Positions 1 to 7,566 of a stretch of DNA of 23,660 nt are shown piece after piece. The DNA comes from Myxococcales bacterium (lineage in GTDB: Bacteria > Myxococcota_A > UBA9160 > SMWR01). The stretch spans positions 1-23,660 of the forward strand of contig JACZVU010000022.1 of the NCBI GenBank assembly GCA_022572485.1, given 5' to 3'. Position 1 is the stretch's first letter, and each line of letters begins with the position of its first letter. A program made the position numbers and the translations under genes. A model generated the notes under the pieces. It did no database searches. It worked only from the letters and a program-made list of their open reading frames with translations, and was not told where the DNA came from.

Positions 1-597
1 GTGGGAAACCACCAGCACGCTGCGCCCATCCCGCGCGAAATCCCGCACGAGATCGAGCACGGCAACGCGATGGGCGAGATCCAGGTGGGCGGTCGGCTCG
101 TCGAGGAGCAGAACCCTCGGTTCCTGGGTCAGTGCCCGCGCGATCAGGACGAGTTGTCGCTCTCCTCCCGAAAGCTCGAGAATCGATCGGTCCGCGAACC
201 CATCGATTCCCACGCGTTCCATCACATCCCGCGCCAGGGCGATGTCCGCGCGGGACTCGAAACCGAGCACGCCCAGGTGCGGCGAGCGCCCCATCAGAAC
301 CACTTCGATCACCCGAAACGGAAAAGAAACCGGCGTGTCCTGGGGAACCACCGCGAGCTCCTTCGCGAGATCTCGGCGGGAGAACCCATCGATCGGAGTA
401 CCCCGGATCAAAACCCGGCCCGCATTCGGGCGCAACACCCGAGAGGCAATTCGCAGAAGCGTCGTCTTGCCAGCACCGTTGCGGCCCGCGAGTGCGACCA
501 CTGTGCCCTCGGGCACCTCGAGGTTGACGTCTCGCAGGATCTCGCGCTCACCGAACTTCAGCGCAACGCCTTCGAAACACAGTGCGGCGTCCGTCAT
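1..597 (-). CDS. ABC transporter ATP-binding protein, FecE/BtuD/HmuV type (partial, 3' end outside window)
   Basis: This is the cytoplasmic ATPase of a vitamin B12, heme or iron-siderophore importer; ATP hydrolysis drives the FecCD-type permease encoded just upstream. Reading the minus strand from the ATG at 597 gives 199 residues before the window ends. The Walker A motif GRNGAGKTT is at about residues 38-46, a Q-loop follows (VVPQD), then the family pattern MGRSPHLG, the ABC signature LSGGERQ, Walker B VLLLDEP, the D-loop and the switch histidine in VVSH. The family is about 250-260 residues long, so only the C-terminal tail is missing. Its ATG overlaps the permease stop codon (ATGA), which implies translational coupling. 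The family is certain from the motifs. The substrate cannot be read from the sequence, because no TonB receptor, riboswitch or biosynthetic neighbour is present. Confidence 0.93.
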   Translation of the reverse strand, partial: MTDAALCFEGVALKFGEREILRDVNLEVPEGTVVALAGRNGAGKTTLLRIASRVLRPNAGRVLIRGTPIDGFSRRDLAKELAVVPQDTPVSFPFRVIEVVLMGRSPHLGVLGFESRADIALARDVMERVGIDGFADRSILELSGGERQLVLIARALTQEPRVLLLDEPTAHLDLAHRVAVLDLVRDFARDGRSVLVVSH

Positions 598-1613
598 AAC
601 AACACTCTTTGGTGATAGCGCCTCAACAACCAGAGAAAGAGCGGTCCACCGGCGAGCGCCGTGATCGCCCCAACGGGAAGCTCGCGACCATCGAGAACGG
701 TGCGCGCAATCGCATCACAGACCACCAAGAAAGCCGCACCACCCAGTGCCGAGGCGGGAATCAGCAAGCGGTGATCGGGGCCGAGAATGAGTCGAAGCAG
801 GTGTGGGATGATGAGCCCGACGAAGCCGATCAATCCGGCGACGGATACGGCCGCACCCACCATCAGAGAGCTGGCGATCAACACGATTCGCCGCTGACGA
901 TCGATGTCGACGCCGAGCTGCTCGGCGGATTCACCCCCGAGCGCAGAGAGGTTCAGGCTGCGTGCAAGTGGAATCGTAAGGCCAAGCCCAAGTACCAGGA
1001 ACGCGGCAACCCAGCCTGACACTTCGACTCGAATCGACGAAAGGCTTCCGATCAACCACAAGAAAATGCTCGCGCCCTTGGTCAAATCGGCCATCGATGC
1101 CAGAAAGACGATCGCCGCCGACGCGAATGCGTTGAAGACCACGCCGGTCAGCAACAGGCTCGTCGTAGAGACTCGGGCGTTGGCGCCAGCAATCGCGTAG
1201 AGGATTGCGATCGTGAGCAGGCAACCCGCGAAAGCAGCGGGTGGAACCGCCTCATATCCCAACCCGATGGTGCTTCCGAGGCTCAAGACGAGTATTCCGC
1301 CGAGCGCAGCGCCACCGGATACCCCCAGCACATAGGGATCCGCGAGCGGGTTGCGAAGCATCGCCTGAAATAGCACTCCCGCTACAGCAAGAGATGCACC
1401 GACCAATCCGCCAAGCAGCACTCGCGGAAGCCGCACGCGCAAGACGATGTCCGCGACGGGCCCTGCGGCATCGCGATCCATCAGCACCGAGAGAATTTCG
1501 CCCACGCCCAGACCGCTCGGCCCCGCGGTCAACCCCACCATCAGTGCACCGACCAACAGCGCGCCGAGTGCGGAGAGCGACGACAACACCCGCATCGGCG
1601 TCAGAATTCTCAC
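594..1613 (-). CDS. FecCD/BtuC-type ABC transporter permease
   Basis: This is the inner-membrane permease of a B12, heme or siderophore importer; a dimer of it forms the channel. The protein has 339 residues, the usual size for FecCD proteins, and about ten hydrophobic segments. Family motifs visible are LRLPR-like RVRLPRVLLGGLVGASLAVAG near residues 62-82 (given here as its key parts: RLPR, then GASLA), the pattern NPLADPYVLG near 90, GFVGLIIPHLLR near 265-276 and the C-terminal GGPLFLWLLRR. The start is a GTG at 1613 that overlaps the stop codon of the upstream binding-protein gene (GTGA), while its own stop overlaps the ATPase start. The three genes therefore look like one tightly coupled transcription unit. 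The family is clear; the transported ligand is not. Confidence 0.95.
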   Translation of the reverse strand: MRILTPMRVLSSLSALGALLVGALMVGLTAGPSGLGVGEILSVLMDRDAAGPVADIVLRVRLPRVLLGGLVGASLAVAGVLFQAMLRNPLADPYVLGVSGGAALGGILVLSLGSTIGLGYEAVPPAAFAGCLLTIAILYAIAGANARVSTTSLLLTGVVFNAFASAAIVFLASMADLTKGASIFLWLIGSLSSIRVEVSGWVAAFLVLGLGLTIPLARSLNLSALGGESAEQLGVDIDRQRRIVLIASSLMVGAAVSVAGLIGFVGLIIPHLLRLILGPDHRLLIPASALGGAAFLVVCDAIARTVLDGRELPVGAITALAGGPLFLWLLRRYHQRVLL

Positions 1614-2509
1614 TGGGGTCTGGCCCCTTCAGCGGCGTCCGAAGCTTCATCGATACTGCGAATCGCAGCGACCATCGTCCGCAAAGAGCGACCCAGATAG
1701 GGACCCGGTAACGTGACCAAGCCCTGCGGAACCGCGACCACGCGACTCTCTGCGACGGCCGGAATCGACGCCCAACGAGACCAATGCTCAATTGCACTGA
1801 CGGGATCATCGCTGCTGTCGATGATCACCTGCGGCCCGACCGCGATCAACCATTCGAGGGAAACCCGGGGATAGGCTTCTGAATATTCCACGGCTGCGTT
1901 GTCGAGGCCGGCCGCATCCAGCATCGAGTTCAGATAGCTCCCGCCGCCCACCACATAGAGTGGGTCGCGTTGGAGGACCAGCACGGCTGAACGCCGGGGC
2001 CGAAGCGAGGCTTCCCGCACGACGTCGATCCAAGTACTGTGAATCGCCGCGACGTGCTTGCGCGCTGCTTGGGAACGACCGACCCGATCTCCAAGCGTTT
2101 GCATCGATTCCAGGATCTGATCCAAAGTAAGGCTCCCCAACTCGAGAACCTCGACTCCAAGCTCGCGCAAGCGCGAGCGAAAATCGCGCTGCTGTAAACT
2201 CGGGACAACGACCACCAGGTCCGGTTCGAGAGCGACCACCGCTTCCAGGCTGGGATTGAAGAGCCCTCCAACGCGGGGAAGCGCGGCGACCGCCGGTTCG
2301 TGGACCGCCGAATACGCATCGACCCCGACGAGCACTTGCAAAGCCTCGAGTGCGATCAGCATCTGCGTGAGAGAAGGGTTCATCGAGACGACCCGAAGGG
2401 TGTGAGCCGGAGGCCCTGGTTGACCCGACAGATCGCTTCCGGTGGACACTCCAGCCCAGCACGCTGCAAGCAGCGCGGCCCCCAACAAAAGTCTGGTGAA
2501 GCCATTCAT
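1610..2509 (-). CDS. Periplasmic substrate-binding protein of the BtuF/FecB family
   Basis: This protein captures the ligand in the periplasm and delivers it to the FecCD-type permease encoded next. I start it at the ATG at 2509 (299 residues), because this places a signal peptide at the N-terminus: MNGF, a hydrophobic run (LLLGAALLAACWAG), then a small-residue cleavage region. A cysteine in that run could mark a lipoprotein, but there is no good lipobox. The open frame continues 54 codons further upstream (to 2671), but that stretch is charged and would bury the signal peptide. Features typical of the fold are VVSMNPSLTQML near residues 40-51, VGVDAYS, a conserved proline region and LEAVVALEPDLVVV. 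The pattern resembles cobalamin-binding BtuF proteins slightly more than heme-binding HmuT, but this is only an impression. Confidence 0.9.
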   Translation of the reverse strand: MNGFTRLLLGAALLAACWAGVSTGSDLSGQPGPPAHTLRVVSMNPSLTQMLIALEALQVLVGVDAYSAVHEPAVAALPRVGGLFNPSLEAVVALEPDLVVVVPSLQQRDFRSRLRELGVEVLELGSLTLDQILESMQTLGDRVGRSQAARKHVAAIHSTWIDVVREASLRPRRSAVLVLQRDPLYVVGGGSYLNSMLDAAGLDNAAVEYSEAYPRVSLEWLIAVGPQVIIDSSDDPVSAIEHWSRWASIPAVAESRVVAVPQGLVTLPGPYLGRSLRTMVAAIRSIDEASDAAEGARPQ

Positions 2510-2600
2510 CGGACCATTGATATTTCGCCCAGGGCCCGAGCGCCAGTGCGATCTTCGCAAGCCAATGGGGGCCGGCGGTGCATCCGCCGACCCCCGAACT

Positions 2601-2930
2601 TCATTTGAGTCGAGCTGTCGTCTTGCCCTCGGTGCGAACGAAGGGTCGAAGGCGCTCCAGGGCGACTTCACCGATCCCCTTCACCGCTGTCAGCTCCTCG
2701 ACGGACTTGAAGCCGCCGCGTTGCTTGCGCATCGCGACGACCGCTTTTGCACGAGCCTCACCGATCCCCGGAAGCAATTCGAGTTGCTCGAGAGTTGCGG
2801 TGTTGATGTTGACGGTCCCAACCAGCCGTGACGAAGCGTCCTCGGCGAAGCTCGATCCGGCCAAAACGAGACCGAATGCCGCCAGCAGGGCGAGCGAGAG
2901 CGCTCGCCTGCATCGCGTGTTGCAGATCAT
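2601..2930 (-). CDS. ComEA-like secreted helix-hairpin-helix protein
   Basis: This is a 109-residue protein with an N-terminal signal peptide (positive MICNTRCRRA, then a hydrophobic core and a likely SFA-E cleavage near residue 30). The rest is a single ComEA-type double helix-hairpin-helix domain: VNINTATLEQLELLPGIG at about 40-57 (NINTA followed by LPGIG), then FKSVEELTAVKGIGE at about 74-88. Such domains bind double-stranded DNA without sequence preference, and ComEA acts in DNA uptake across the periplasm. Short stand-alone versions are common in proteobacteria and are not always linked to competence; no other com gene lies in the window. A Shine-Dalgarno sequence (GGGAGAA) sits seven or eight bases before the ATG. 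The gene is 91 bp upstream of the binding-protein gene. Confidence 0.9.
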   Translation of the reverse strand: MICNTRCRRALSLALLAAFGLVLAGSSFAEDASSRLVGTVNINTATLEQLELLPGIGEARAKAVVAMRKQRGGFKSVEELTAVKGIGEVALERLRPFVRTEGKTTARLK

Positions 2931-2999
2931 GGTAGTTCTCCCGGGACCAGACGGGATGAGAGGGTATTCAGCTGCCGAAACGCTCGGCCGGTCGATCGC

Positions 3000-4046
3000 T
3001 CAGCGGTCTCGGGTCACCGCAAATTGAGCGGCAGCGGTCAGATCCAGCTTCGCGTCAGAGTCCGGGAACGGAGCGATCGAGGCAACCGCGCGCTCGGCGT
3101 GCTCCTGGGCGCGGCGCACAGTGTCTTCGACACCGCGGTAACGCGCAATCAAGTCGAGAACCAGCGCAAGATCGAGTGGTTCTGAAATGGGCTGTGTGTC
3201 CACGCCGGGATCAGCCATTTGGGACGCACTCTTGAGCACCACCGCGACCGCCTCGCGCTCAGCAGATGTGCAACGCTTGAGTGCGAGCAACAAGGGCAAC
3301 GTCACCTTGCCCTCGCGGATATCCATGTTGGGGATCTTGCCCAATGCCTCCTCACCGGCCTCGTAGTCGAGAGCATCATCACGCAACTGAAACGCCAGAC
3401 CGAGTTCTCGACCGAAGTCCGAGAGTTTCCGCCGCTCGGCGCGAGTGACCCCTCCAAGGATCGCCCCGGATTCAGTGGCAGTCGACAAGAGAATCGCGCT
3501 CTTGCGCTCGATGACCCGGAAATAATGAGACTCGGTGATCGTCGGGTCGTAGCTCCTTTCGAGCTGGAGAATCTCCCCCTCGGCCATGCTGCGAATTGCA
3601 TTCGCGAAGATCCATAGAATGTCCGGGTTGCCATCTTCGACGATCATCGTACAGGCGCGGGAGTAGAGAAAATCTCCCGCGAGAACTGCACGACGGTTGC
3701 CCCACAACGCATTTGCAGACGGTCTACCACGACGCAGTTTCGAGACGTCGACCACGTCGTCATGCAATAGTGTCGCGGTGTGGAGCAATTCGATCGCGGC
3801 CCCTACCTGAATGCGGCGAGGGCCCGTGTAGTCGCAGAGCTGCGCGGCCAACACCACCAACGCGGGGCGCATTCGCTTGCCACCGGATTCGAGCAGGTGC
3901 TCGCCGAGCAAGCCGACGAGCGCTGTCTCCGAGCTGAATTGTTCGCGCATCGCGCGTTCTACGAGTTCTAGGCTAACGGCATTGCGCTCAAGGACTTTGG
4001 AGAAGGCCCGGGCTTTCGAAGCCGACGCCGTGGAGGACTGCGTCAT
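3000..4046 (-). CDS. ispB: Polyprenyl (octaprenyl-type) diphosphate synthase
   Basis: This enzyme is a trans-isoprenyl diphosphate synthase that adds isopentenyl diphosphate units to an allylic primer to make the long side chain of quinones. In 348 residues it shows GGKRMRP (55-61), the first aspartate-rich motif DDVVD (96-100) preceded by the family pattern LLHTATLLH, GRPS, and the second aspartate-rich motif DDALD (223-227) in FQLRDDALDY. Length and motif order fit IspB-type long-chain enzymes (about 320-350 residues) better than farnesyl or geranylgeranyl synthases, but chain length cannot be fixed from sequence by eye. The ATG at 4046 has no clear Shine-Dalgarno sequence; a promoter candidate ends only eight bases before it. 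Its stop is 69 bp before the ComEA-like gene. Confidence 0.92.
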   Translation of the reverse strand: MTQSSTASASKARAFSKVLERNAVSLELVERAMREQFSSETALVGLLGEHLLESGGKRMRPALVVLAAQLCDYTGPRRIQVGAAIELLHTATLLHDDVVDVSKLRRGRPSANALWGNRRAVLAGDFLYSRACTMIVEDGNPDILWIFANAIRSMAEGEILQLERSYDPTITESHYFRVIERKSAILLSTATESGAILGGVTRAERRKLSDFGRELGLAFQLRDDALDYEAGEEALGKIPNMDIREGKVTLPLLLALKRCTSAEREAVAVVLKSASQMADPGVDTQPISEPLDLALVLDLIARYRGVEDTVRRAQEHAERAVASIAPFPDSDAKLDLTAAAQFAVTRDR

Positions 4047-4054
4047 CGCGGCGC

Positions 4055-4083
4055 AGGCTAGCCATCCTGCCCGCGCCTGTCAA
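4055..4083 (-). promoter_or_regulatory. Candidate sigma70 promoter for ispB
   Basis: On the minus strand a perfect TTGACA (4078-4083) is followed after exactly 17 bases by TAGCCT (4055-4060), which matches three of six bases of the -10 consensus. Only eight bases separate this hexamer from the ispB ATG, so transcription would begin at or next to the start codon. The -10 match is weak, and the call rests mainly on the -35 box and the spacing. Confidence 0.4.
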
Positions 4084-4121
4084 AGCGGGGCGCGCTAAAA
4101 AAACGATGCAAAACCAAGTGC

Positions 4122-5516
4122 TTAACAATCGTTTACAGGAGCGTGAACAGCGCTTGACGCGCGCAGCCAGCGAACGGCTGCAGCCACATCGGCTACGGGG
4201 GTGAGTTCAGCGCCCGCGGGCCGCGCGACCTCAACGCCAGCGGGTAGAATCACGTGTCGAAATCCGAGGCGCACAGCTTCCCGCAACCGCAACTCGATGC
4301 GACCGACCCGCCGCACCTCGCCCCCAAGGCCGATCTCACCGAATGCAGCGACATCCGCGGGCAGCGGAATGTCGAGCCGACTCGATGCCAGCGCCAGAGC
4401 AAGTGCGAGGTCCGCGCCGGGCTCGGATACCCGCAAACCACCGGCCACATTCACGTAGACATCGCGAGACAGGAAATCGACGTCGCTGTGGCGATCGAGG
4501 GCCGTGAGCAGCAAGGCGAGCCGCCCATCGTCCAAACCGACCGCCGTACGGCGCGCGGCCCCATAACCCGCGGGAGCGACCAACGCCTGGAGCTCGACGA
4601 GCATCGGCCGGCTTCCCTCCACGAGTGGTGCGATACAGGAACCGGGCGCACCCGCTCGCCGCTCGGCGAGAAACAGCTCGCTCGGGTTTTCGACGTCTTC
4701 GAGGCCGCGCTCGGTCATCGTGAAAACACCCACCTCTTGGGTGGAGCCGAATCGATTCTTGCTCGCGCGAAGCAGCCGAAAGAGCTGGCCGCGGTCGCCC
4801 TCGAAGGCGAGCACGACGTCGACGAGGTGTTCGAGTATTCGCGGCCCCGCGATCGTTCCTTCTTTGGTGACGTGCCCGACCAGAATCAGCGCTGTATTGC
4901 GGGACTTCGCGATCGCCGAAAGCTCCGCCGCGCACTCGCGCACCTGCGCGACCGATCCCGGTGCCGACTCGACCCGATCCGTGCGCAGCGTCTGGATGGA
5001 ATCGATCACCACCACCGACGGCGACCGGTCTGCCCAGACCGCCGCGATCGACTCGGTGCGGGTCTCGGCGAGAACCAACAGATCTTTCGGGACAGCAGAG
5101 ATACGCTCTGCGCGCAAGCGCAGCTGCCCGGGGCTCTCTTCTCCGGTGACGTAGAGAATCGTAGCCCGCGACCCCAAAGCGGCAGCGAGCTGTAGCGCCA
5201 GTGTCGATTTTCCGACGCCCGGCTCACCCGCGAGCAGCACGACGGAACCGGGAACGAGCCCGCCACCCAGAACCCGGTCGAATTCGACGATATTCGTCGC
5301 AATGCGCGGGGCACTTGCGGTGTCGATTTCTCCCAGCAGCATCGGCTTGGCAGACTCGATGTCGGAACCTTGCCCGAGCCGCCCCGATTCAGCGAGCGGG
5401 CGAATCGTTTCTTCGACGAGCGTCGACCAGCCGCCGCAGGACGGACAGCGGCCAACCCAGCGCGGTTGCTGGCCACCGCATTCGGTACAGGAATAAACCG
5501 TTCGGGAGCGCGCCAT
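4122..5516 (-). CDS. radA: DNA repair protein RadA (Sms)
   Basis: RadA is a RecA-related ATPase that promotes branch migration and processing of recombination intermediates during DNA repair. The 464-residue product matches the usual length of 450-460. It carries the N-terminal zinc finger (C10, C13, C24, C27), a Walker A motif GEPGVGKST (97-105), Walker B (VVVIDS, about 168-173), the RadA-specific KNRFG motif (253-257) and a C-terminal Lon-protease-like domain that begins near residue 280. The ATG at 5516 is placed directly before the zinc finger, and its Shine-Dalgarno sequence is weak (AGGTAG). It is the first gene of a minus-strand series (radA, ispB, comEA-like, transporter), divergent from the PilZ gene; the 75-bp gap to ispB contains a promoter candidate, so ispB may be transcribed separately. 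Confidence 0.97.
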   Translation of the reverse strand: MARSRTVYSCTECGGQQPRWVGRCPSCGGWSTLVEETIRPLAESGRLGQGSDIESAKPMLLGEIDTASAPRIATNIVEFDRVLGGGLVPGSVVLLAGEPGVGKSTLALQLAAALGSRATILYVTGEESPGQLRLRAERISAVPKDLLVLAETRTESIAAVWADRSPSVVVIDSIQTLRTDRVESAPGSVAQVRECAAELSAIAKSRNTALILVGHVTKEGTIAGPRILEHLVDVVLAFEGDRGQLFRLLRASKNRFGSTQEVGVFTMTERGLEDVENPSELFLAERRAGAPGSCIAPLVEGSRPMLVELQALVAPAGYGAARRTAVGLDDGRLALLLTALDRHSDVDFLSRDVYVNVAGGLRVSEPGADLALALALASSRLDIPLPADVAAFGEIGLGGEVRRVGRIELRLREAVRLGFRHVILPAGVEVARPAGAELTPVADVAAAVRWLRASSAVHAPVNDC

Positions 5517-5644
5517 GTCGACATTCTACCTATCCTGCGCATACGAACCGTACAAATTCTTGGCAAATTCTCCGACTGCTCACCCGTTCCGCGATAGACT
5601 CCGGCGAAGCACCGTTTCGAAACGACTGAGGGGAGATCGGGCGG

Positions 5645-6142
5645 ATGTCCGACATGCCTGGCCTCTTGCGAGCCTATCTTGCGCTGGACAGACGGCGAAA
5701 GACCGACGGCCTTTCGCCATCCGACATCGCTCTCTGGTCGCGGTTCAAGAACGCACTGAATTGCCACTTCCAACCAGACGTCGACGAGCAATACGGCCAA
5801 AACCGGGAGTCCGTGCGCGTTCCACTCGCACTCAACGTAAGCTTCGAATCACGTGGCGAAGTCCGCGAGTGCCTGATGACGAACTTGTCGACCGGGGGCA
5901 TCTTCATCGCCACCCAGTCGCCGCTTCCGATCGGCACTCCTTTCCAAGTGCGAATTCGGGTCGAACAAACCGGAGAGGAAATCGAACTCCCCGGCGAAGT
6001 CGCCTCTGTGGGTGTGAGCGCCGACCTGACCGAAGAAGAACGCGGGATGGGGATTCGCTTCGTAAATCTCAACAAAGCCCAGCGTGAACGGGTGACCGAG
6101 CTCTACGAATACGCCATCAAGAAGGCGATCGAGGGCGCCTGA
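5645..6142 (+). CDS. PilZ domain protein (Myxococcus-type paralogous family)
   Basis: This is a probable cyclic di-GMP receptor. The 165-residue protein has an N-terminal helical part (YLALDRRRKTDGLSPSD, residues 11-27) often seen in deltaproteobacterial PilZ proteins, and a C-terminal PilZ barrel. Both cyclic di-GMP contact motifs are intact: RxxxR at 54-58 (RESVR) and NxSxxG at 80-85 (NLSTGG). It has no membrane segment, so it should act in the cytoplasm as a stand-alone adaptor. A good Shine-Dalgarno sequence (GGGGAG) lies about nine bases before the ATG. It is divergent from radA, and only 18 bp separate its stop from the bioB operator, so it is not obviously part of the biotin unit. The output process controlled by this protein cannot be told from the window. 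Confidence 0.92.
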   Translation: MSDMPGLLRAYLALDRRRKTDGLSPSDIALWSRFKNALNCHFQPDVDEQYGQNRESVRVPLALNVSFESRGEVRECLMTNLSTGGIFIATQSPLPIGTPFQVRIRVEQTGEEIELPGEVASVGVSADLTEEERGMGIRFVNLNKAQRERVTELYEYAIKKAIEGA

Positions 6143-6160
6143 GGCGCGCCGCCCCACGTG

Positions 6161-6192
6161 CTGTAAACCTACGCTTCAGATTCGGTTGACAG
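6161..6192 (+). promoter_or_regulatory. BirA-type biotin operator upstream of bioB
   Basis: Two inverted half-sites, CTGTAAACC (6161-6169) and GGTTGACAG (6184-6192), are separated by exactly 14 bases. The known BirA signal of Gram-negative bacteria is TTGTAAACC, 14-16 bases, GGTTTACAA. The right half-site contains the TTGACA -35 box, so bound BirA-biotinyl-AMP would block RNA polymerase. The same arrangement with identical half-sites occurs upstream of bioF. Confidence 0.88.
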
Positions 6193-6214
6193 CCCCGAGC
6201 AATCCTGCTTTTCT
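6186..6214 (+). promoter_or_regulatory. bioB promoter (-35 inside operator, extended -10)
   Basis: TTGACA (6186-6191) is followed by a 17-base spacer ending in TGC and then TTTTCT (6209-6214). The TGn just before the hexamer gives an extended -10 form. The hexamer itself matches TATAAT at only three positions, but the bioF promoter has the same layout (TTGACA, 17 bases ending in TGC, TTTGCT), and this agreement supports both calls. Confidence 0.6.
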
Positions 6215-6275
6215 GCCCGTGCGGCCGAGGCCCCACGGCCAAAGCGCGCCGCAGACCTGTTTCGCGCGGAGACCC

Positions 6276-7346
6276 ATGTTCGAACGCATTTCACGCCTCG
6301 CCGAGCAGGCCCTACGAGACCAGCCGCCCAGCTGGGACGACGCCCTTTGGATCCTCGATGGAGAAGACGTCGAACTCCTTCCGCTCCTCCACGCCGCCTA
6401 TCTGCCCCGCAAGCGCCACTTCGGCCGGAAGGTGATGATTCACATCTTGAACAACATCCAAAGCGGACTCTGCCCGGAAGATTGCGGATACTGCTCCCAG
6501 TCCCGCGATTCCGATGCGGCGATCCGCAAGTACCCGATCAAGAGCGACGCGGAAATCCTCGCAGAGGCCGAGCACGCCGCACAGTCGGGCGCGAGCCGCT
6601 ACTGCATGGTGCTCTCCGGCCGCGGCCCAACGATCGAGCGCACCCGCAAACTCGCGTCCCTGATCCGTCAACTGAAGGATCGTTATCCGATCGAAATTTG
6701 CCTGTCGACCGGGCTGATCGAAGACGCGCACGCGGAAATTCTTGCGGAGGCCGGACTCGACCGATTGAACCACAACCTCAATACCAGCGAGAGTCACTAC
6801 AGTAAAGTGTGTACAACCCACAGCTATGCGGATCGCCTGCGCACGCTGCAAGCAGCTCGTAAATTCGGAATCGAAACCTGCAGTGGGTTCATCCTCGGGA
6901 TGGGTGAATCGAGCAGCGACATCGTCGAGTTGGCGTTTCGCCTTCGAGAGCTCGAGGTGCCGTCGATTCCGGTGAACTTCCTGATCCCTATCGAGGGAAA
7001 TCCGCTGAAAGCCGACGGCAGCCTCACGCCGGAACGTTGCCTGCGAACGCTCGCATTGGTGCGCTTCATCAATCCGCGCGCGGAAATCCGCGCGGCGGGA
7101 GGGCGCGAGGGGCACTTGCGCACCCTCGAATCGCTCGCCCTCTATCCCGCAAACTCGCTGTTCGTCGAGGGCTATCTCACGACCCGCGGCGATGCAATTG
7201 CGGACACCTACCGGATGATTCACGATGCGGGATTCGAAGTGGAGGGAAATCCCTTATACGAGGCAGGGCTCGAATCTTCAACGGCTTTCCGGTTGACGGG
7301 AACCGACGGTGAAATCCTCAAACCCGAGATCGCCCGCCAGGGTTGA
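6276..7346 (+). CDS. bioB: Biotin synthase
   Basis: BioB is a radical SAM enzyme that inserts sulfur into dethiobiotin, the last step of biotin synthesis. The ATG at 6276 gives 356 residues, close to the usual 320-350. The radical SAM cysteines are C66, C70 and C73 (CPEDCGYC). Other conserved parts are the cysteine in SRYCMVLSG, the cysteine in EICLSTG, the motif HNLNTS, the cysteine in ETCSGFILGMGE and the arginine in RAAGGRE, which together supply the ligands of the second iron-sulfur cluster. An in-frame TTG at 6186 is rejected as a start because it is part of the -35 box. A GGAG lies four bases before the ATG. The gene stands alone behind a BirA operator; bioF and bioD lie 3 kb downstream behind a second one. 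Confidence 0.97.
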   Translation: MFERISRLAEQALRDQPPSWDDALWILDGEDVELLPLLHAAYLPRKRHFGRKVMIHILNNIQSGLCPEDCGYCSQSRDSDAAIRKYPIKSDAEILAEAEHAAQSGASRYCMVLSGRGPTIERTRKLASLIRQLKDRYPIEICLSTGLIEDAHAEILAEAGLDRLNHNLNTSESHYSKVCTTHSYADRLRTLQAARKFGIETCSGFILGMGESSSDIVELAFRLRELEVPSIPVNFLIPIEGNPLKADGSLTPERCLRTLALVRFINPRAEIRAAGGREGHLRTLESLALYPANSLFVEGYLTTRGDAIADTYRMIHDAGFEVEGNPLYEAGLESSTAFRLTGTDGEILKPEIARQG

Positions 7347-7566
7347 TTGATTGTCGGCGTGATCGGACTCGTTTTCTTTCCTCCGGGTTTCTATCGGAAC
7401 GGGTACGCAGGTTCGGATTCGGCCTCGAGGCCACCGGCACGATCTGAGCGGTGAATCAACACCCAGCTCCACCGCGCGCTTTGCACGGCCATGGCGCTGT
7501 ATTACCCTGATCGATCTGGCGGTGCAGCGTGGACCACCGATTCTCTCGAAGAGGTCAACGCGGGGT

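Noticed and set aside
2510..2600. Possible cobalamin riboswitch or Fur box for the importer genes
   Set aside because: I saw no B12-box-like motif and no Fur-type palindrome in this short gap or upstream of the ComEA-like gene, so the substrate stays open.
4107..4138. A BirA-like inverted pair on the minus strand at the end of radA (CTGTAAACG, 14 bases, GGTTTTGCA)
   Set aside because: Spacing fits, but the right half-site matches the consensus at only six of nine bases and the left half encodes the conserved end of radA; no biotin gene follows. Probably chance.
6186..6275. TTG at 6186 as an upstream start for bioB
   Set aside because: It lies in the -35 box, and the 30 extra residues are proline- and arginine-rich and unlike BioB; the ATG at 6276 has a GGAG in front.
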